Shown piece by piece: positions 23,891-24,645 of a DNA stretch of 24,645 nucleotides. Origin of the DNA: Sphingomonas sp. UBA4766 (lineage in GTDB: Bacteria; Pseudomonadota; Alphaproteobacteria; Sphingomonadales; Sphingomonadaceae); contig DHHS01000193.1 in NCBI GenBank assembly GCA_002403415.1, positions 580-25,224 on the forward strand. The letters run 5' to 3'. The first letter of the stretch is position 1. Each line of letters opens with the position of its first letter. The notes under the pieces were generated by a model. The model searched no databases and was not told the DNA's origin. It saw only the letters and a list, made by a program, of their open reading frames with translations. Made by a program: the position numbers and the translations under genes.

Positions 23891-24024
23891 TTTCGGATTC
23901 AACGGGATGAAAGCCATCGGAAGCACATCATGACGGCGAGTTTTCGACAATGGGATAGGGCGATCCCGCTCGGTGCGACGAAACCGCCGAAAACCGCGAT
24001 AAAGCGTTATGTCGCGCGCCGACC

Positions 24025-24645
24025 TTATGGGAACAACACTGTGTCAACCGCATCGGGCAGCAAATCGGGGTAATCGAGCGTATAGTGCAGCCCCCGGCTT
24101 TCCTTGCGGGCGAGCGCGCACCGCACGATCAGATCGGCGGTCTGAAGGAGGTTGCGCAGCTCGATCAGGTCGGGCGTCACCCGGAAATGGCCGTAATAAT
24201 CGCCGACTTCCTCGGTCAGCATCCGGATGCGGTGCTGTGCGCGTTCCAGCCGCTTCGTCGTGCGCACGATGCCGACATAATTCCACATAAAGCGACGGAT
24301 TTCGGTCCAATTCTGCTTGATGACGACTTCTTCGTCCGAATCCTCCACCCGGCTTTCGTCCCAGGCGCGGATTGCGGGCGGCGGCGGCAGATCGTCCCAA
24401 TTTGCCGTAATGTGGCGCGCGACACTTTCGCCGATCACGAAACATTCGAGCAGCGAATTGGACGCGAGCCGATTGGCGCCGTGCAACCCGCTCTCGCTGC
24501 ATTCGCCCGCGGCATAAAGCCCCGGCAAGTCGGTGCGCCCGTCGCGGTCGATGACGATCCCGCCGCAGGTATAGTGCTGCGCGGGCACCACCGGAATCGG
24601 ATCGACGGTCATGTCGATGCCCAGCCCGAGCAGCTTGTCGTGGAT
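24025..24645 (-). CDS. nadB: L-aspartate oxidase, C-terminal part (gene runs off the window)
   Basis: 206 codons of the C-terminal part are present; the N-terminus lies beyond the right edge, with the frame open through 24645. NadB oxidises L-aspartate to iminoaspartate with FAD, the first step of NAD synthesis with NadA. Signatures are VPAQHYTCGGIVID (active-site His and FAD-binding segment), DLPGLYAAGECSESGLHGANRLASNSLLECFVIG with the conserved Arg, the helical C-terminal domain, and the terminal ARKESRGLHYTLDYP typical of NadB rather than succinate dehydrogenase. 149 bp separate it from the beta-lactamase-like gene on the same strand. Confidence 0.96.
   Translation of the reverse strand: MHDKLLGLGIDMTVDPIPVVPAQHYTCGGIVIDRDGRTDLPGLYAAGECSESGLHGANRLASNSLLECFVIGESVARHITANWDDLPPPPAIRAWDESRVEDSDEEVVIKQNWTEIRRFMWNYVGIVRTTKRLERAQHRIRMLTEEVGDYYGHFRVTPDLIELRNLLQTADLIVRCALARKESRGLHYTLDYPDLLPDAVDTVLFP

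Overview
The window looks like a chromosomal segment of a GC-rich alphaproteobacterium, most likely a sphingomonad. The grounds are the family-level look of the proteins, the hemC-hemD-mitofilin order, a DUF1674/SDHAF4-type small protein, and a heparinase-like gene lodged between rpe and purH. No database search was possible, so the genus is left open.

Left part (1-8150), an accessory catabolic cluster. On the minus strand lie a DsbA-fold 2-hydroxychromene-2-carboxylate isomerase-like protein, a type I Baeyer-Villiger monooxygenase, a TetR-family regulator, a membrane-anchored alpha/beta hydrolase with haloalkane-dehalogenase active-site residues and a small membrane protein. On the plus strand lies a formylglycine-type sulfatase. 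It is followed, convergently, by an anchored metallo-beta-lactamase-fold hydrolase that may be an AtsA-type sulfatase. Promoter regions across this part share a 15-bp inverted repeat, TAATG-N5-CATTA. There are three perfect copies (67, 2779, 4645) and two with one mismatch (5146, 8133), all intergenic. The simplest reading is one regulon that the resident TetR protein controls. Three products carry an uncleaved-looking N-terminal anchor, so sulfate-ester and related hydrolysis may happen at the periplasmic face, with BVMO and isomerase steps in the cytoplasm. The substrate cannot be named. At the left edge a second palindrome pair (GAACGA-N11-TCGTTC, twice) brackets one of the 15-bp sites.

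A 146-bp stretch without a recognisable gene (8148-8293) separates this from the housekeeping part (8294-24645). That part runs hemC-hemD-mitofilin-like (minus), tsaD-gpsA (plus, ATGA overlap), a 56-aa SDHAF4-like gene (minus), rsmB, rpe, heparinase-like and purH (plus), then a polysaccharide flippase-like gene, polA, a class A beta-lactamase-like lipoprotein and the C-terminal part of nadB (all minus). The joins are tight: tsaD/gpsA, rpe/heparinase and polA/flippase overlap at stop/start codons, hemC/hemD are 1 bp apart, and purH and the flippase gene overlap tail to tail.

No insertion sequence, CRISPR array, rRNA or convincing tRNA was seen. The strongest candidate for something undescribed is the palindrome-defined regulon and the catabolic route it controls.
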